Below, piece by piece: positions 31,029 through 33,132 of a DNA stretch of 33,132 nt; positions within the stretch are counted from its first letter, which is position 1, and every line of letters starts with the position of its first letter. The position numbers and the translations under genes were made by a program. The notes beneath the pieces are model-generated. The model was not told the DNA's origin. It worked only from the letters and a program-made list of their open reading frames with translations, and searched no databases. The stretch spans positions 1 to 33,132 of the forward strand of contig DAHVEJ010000022.1 in NCBI GenBank assembly GCA_027313145.1, written 5' to 3'. The stretch is from Phycisphaerales bacterium (GTDB lineage Bacteria; Planctomycetota; Phycisphaerae; WQYP01).

Positions 31029-33020
31029 CTATACAAGCGTCGCGATGAAACGCCGCAGCCTCTCTTCTTCAGCGTGTTGGTTCGTGAACCAATCAGTCGA
31101 CCAGATACGGTAAAGTCGCCAGCCGCGGGCGACGATTATCTCCTCGCGCAGCCGGTCCCTGTCCCGCGCAGATTTTGAGGAGTGGTAGGTCGCGCCGTCA
31201 CACTCTATTCCGAAAAGGAACTCGTCAGTTGATCCGGGTTTCAGCACACCCATATCGATAAAAAATCCTGCAACGCCAACTTGGGCCACAACTTCGAGCC
31301 CAGTGGCGCGCACCACCCTGGCAACCGCGATTTCGAACATAGAATCTGCTCCGCGCTCCGTGCCGGTTCCCGGGTCGCGGATTCTCCCCGTTTCTGCGAA
31401 TTCCAAATATCCCCGCAAACTGCTGAGGCTTCGACGGTCGGAATCGGTGTCGCTTTCTAAGCTGGCGTGGATGTCGCCAGAGCGCATCGAGGAAAACACC
31501 TCGACTCTCCGCCTTGCCCGCGTAATTAGCACGTTCAACCGCCGCCAGCCTTGGGCACCGTTCATCGGCCCAAATCGATTAAATACCTTACCGGTCAAGG
31601 GGTCAGGGCCGTAGGTACAGGAAATAAATATGATGTCTCGCTCGTCACCTTGGAGATTCTCAAGGTTTTTGACGAATAACGGATCCGCGTGGTCGCGCAG
31701 CCGTTGGACTGCCGCTATCGCTTCAGCATCCTGGCTGCATATCGCGTCGAGCCGATCCTCAATAGCAGACTGCTGCTCGGCATTAAGCGTCCCCACTCCG
31801 ACCGATTCGTTCGTCCCGGATTTTGCTTGCTCCACAACCGCCCTTGCGACAATATCCGCTTCCGCTGGGTTGCAACCCCCAGTAAACCGGCCGCTATCGA
31901 CGAAATGGAAATGTACCCCCAGCGTGCCGGCATCTCGCGTTGGCGATGGGAAAACGACCAACTCTCCGTCATAGAACCGCTCGTTCGAAAATGTGATAAG
32001 TGATTCGTGCTGGCTGCGGTAGTGCCATTTTAGCCTTCTGGAAGGAAACGACTTGGCGGCCACATCAAGTATTGATTCGCTATTATCTAGAAAGGTTTCA
32101 ATTTCCTCCGGCGTTTGCTCGTCGCCGAGGCGATCAAAAAAACTCGTCGGCGGGAGCTGGTTGCGATCCCCAACGACGACCAACTGCTTCGCACGGGCCG
32201 CCGCTCCCAATGCGTCTTCCGGCTTCACCTGCGAGGCCTCGTCCATAATCACCAAGTCAAACTGGAAACCGCCTGCGGGCAGGAACTGCGCCACGGATAG
32301 CGGGCTCATCATGAAACAGGGCTTCAGCGCCTGTAGCGACAGCCCGGCTCTTCGGACCAGCTCCCGTATCCTGCAAAAGCGCGTCTGCTTTTGAATTTCG
32401 TGGCGGATCAGGCCCATTTCCGTCAGTTCGGCGACTCTCCCGGTGGAGATGCCCCGGACCACCGCACGCGTAGTACAAGAGGCAGCGACCCACAGCGGAG
32501 CCTGCTGCATTATCTCACGATCCAGCTTCTTGAATCGCTCACGGCAACCTTCGATACCCAACCGACTGAAATCGGCCAGGCAAGGATTTTTACGGATCAA
32601 GTTTTCCGCCAGCCGCTCGTGGACGGTGCGGTCAAACGTGTCGGCGGCTTGATCGGCCGGGATATCACCGACGATTATAGCATCAACCCATCGCTGCAAT
32701 CCGAGGTCGCCCGCTGCGCTGATCGCGCGGTTAAGAGCCACCAACTGCGGAAGACTGGCAAGTGTCGCACGGAGGTGCCCAATTTTCCCGGCGCAGGCCG
32801 GATCCTCGGTATCCTGGCCGAGGGAAAGCAGTGTTGGTGCGGTTGCACCAAAGCGGTCTACCTTGCACCGCAAATCTTTCCACCTGCCGATCGCAAATTT
32901 TACCTGGTGCAGGAACTCGTGCAGCTTCTTCAGGCGCTCCGCAACCTCCGACTGGAAGCACCAGCGTGTAACTGCATCCGGTAACCCCAGCTTTGCGAGT
33001 GACCCGGTATACTGGAGCAT
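31029..33020 (-). CDS. C-terminal part of a large SF1 (UPF1-like) helicase with a Vsr-like nuclease domain
   Basis: The 663-residue frame holds helicase motif II DEASQ (260-264), motif III GDRNQLPP (284-291), motif V QGDERD (457-462) and motif VI NVLITRARR (496-504). A C-terminal endonuclease-like domain of the MTES_1575/Vsr-like type follows, with D589, E606 (GIECDG), YHSSKSARDRDRLR and the ending RIWSTDWF. Full members of this DUF4011/DUF3320-related group are well over 1,000 residues and carry Walker A in an N-terminal half, which is missing here. The frame is open 24 codons above the ATG and is then stopped by TAA at 33092-33090. No ribosome site precedes the ATG. Such proteins are often defence-linked. 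It is either the rear part of a frameshifted gene or a fragment. Confidence 0.8.
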   Translation of the reverse strand: MLQYTGSLAKLGLPDAVTRWCFQSEVAERLKKLHEFLHQVKFAIGRWKDLRCKVDRFGATAPTLLSLGQDTEDPACAGKIGHLRATLASLPQLVALNRAISAAGDLGLQRWVDAIIVGDIPADQAADTFDRTVHERLAENLIRKNPCLADFSRLGIEGCRERFKKLDREIMQQAPLWVAASCTTRAVVRGISTGRVAELTEMGLIRHEIQKQTRFCRIRELVRRAGLSLQALKPCFMMSPLSVAQFLPAGGFQFDLVIMDEASQVKPEDALGAAARAKQLVVVGDRNQLPPTSFFDRLGDEQTPEEIETFLDNSESILDVAAKSFPSRRLKWHYRSQHESLITFSNERFYDGELVVFPSPTRDAGTLGVHFHFVDSGRFTGGCNPAEADIVARAVVEQAKSGTNESVGVGTLNAEQQSAIEDRLDAICSQDAEAIAAVQRLRDHADPLFVKNLENLQGDERDIIFISCTYGPDPLTGKVFNRFGPMNGAQGWRRLNVLITRARRRVEVFSSMRSGDIHASLESDTDSDRRSLSSLRGYLEFAETGRIRDPGTGTERGADSMFEIAVARVVRATGLEVVAQVGVAGFFIDMGVLKPGSTDEFLFGIECDGATYHSSKSARDRDRLREEIIVARGWRLYRIWSTDWFTNQHAEEERLRRFIATLV

Positions 33021-33055
33021 CGACCGAAGCGCGGCGGCCTGGATATCAGGGTCTT

Positions 33056-33130
33056 TTAGTTTTCCGGAATTCCGACCAATTTGAGCGCCTTATGAACCTT
33101 GACGGAGTGGTGTCGGAGTGCGGCGGCGAT
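33056..33130 (-). other. Possible end of the upstream helicase frame
   Basis: From the right edge another minus-strand frame reads ALRHHSVKVHKALKLVGIPEN and stops at TAA (33058-33056). It overlaps the open stretch above the helicase ATG by 35 bases. Its sequence looks protein-like, so it may be the N-terminal part of the same gene displaced by one frame, or the end of a separate gene. Confidence 0.3.
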
Positions 33131-33132
33131 AT

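Overview
The window looks like a chromosomal segment of a bacterium of the PVC superphylum, most likely a planctomycete (possibly Phycisphaerae). This is inferred from the gene set, not from a marker phylogeny. The pointers are a three-gene squalene route (hpnC-hpnD-hpnE), a secreted protein with a PEP-CTERM-like sorting tail, a Minf_1886-type conserved protein, FolE2 instead of FolE, and a short divergent sigma-70 factor. No rRNA, tRNA, insertion sequence, phage or CRISPR array was recognised.

Left part (1-13.6 kb), stress, ion and surface functions. A minus-strand run carries a DUF1269-type membrane stress protein, a P-type H+-ATPase that has lost its catalytic cytoplasmic domains in frame, and a ClC-family channel/antiporter. 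Next come an LplT-like MFS transporter, a bacterioferritin-like protein, a glycine-zipper protein, a diguanylate cyclase, a DUF3494 (ice-binding type) protein, a 52-residue ORF with its own ribosome site and terminator, a DUF3309 peptide, a lipoprotein, a PEP-CTERM-like exported protein, and a sigma-54 activator whose receiver domain lacks the phosphorylatable aspartate. Intergenic DNA is long here (about 0.9 kb before the DUF3309 gene) and holds several palindromes and a weak pair of repeats.

Middle part (13.7-22.1 kb), isoprenoid and envelope. A TgpA-like membrane transglutaminase and ispH lie on the minus strand. hpnC and hpnD diverge from them on the plus strand and overlap by ATGA; hpnE follows but has no normal start codon ahead of its FAD-binding motif. 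IspH makes the C5 precursors and HpnCDE convert farnesyl diphosphate to squalene. A sigma-70-family factor with a strong terminator converges on hpnE.

Right part (22.4-30.9 kb), housekeeping. tsaB and an MTH1187-type thiamine-binding protein are on the plus strand. folE2, hisI, a four-cluster ferredoxin, rodA, mrdA (PBP2), mreD, a lipoprotein and a Minf_1886-type protein are on the minus strand. MrdA, RodA and MreD belong to the elongasome; mreB and mreC are not next to mreD.

Right edge (31-33.1 kb). The C-terminal two thirds of a large SF1 helicase with a Vsr-like nuclease tail is present. It is the most likely accessory or defence gene, and its reading frame is interrupted just inside the window, so the ATP-binding N-terminal part is not joined to it in the sequence shown.
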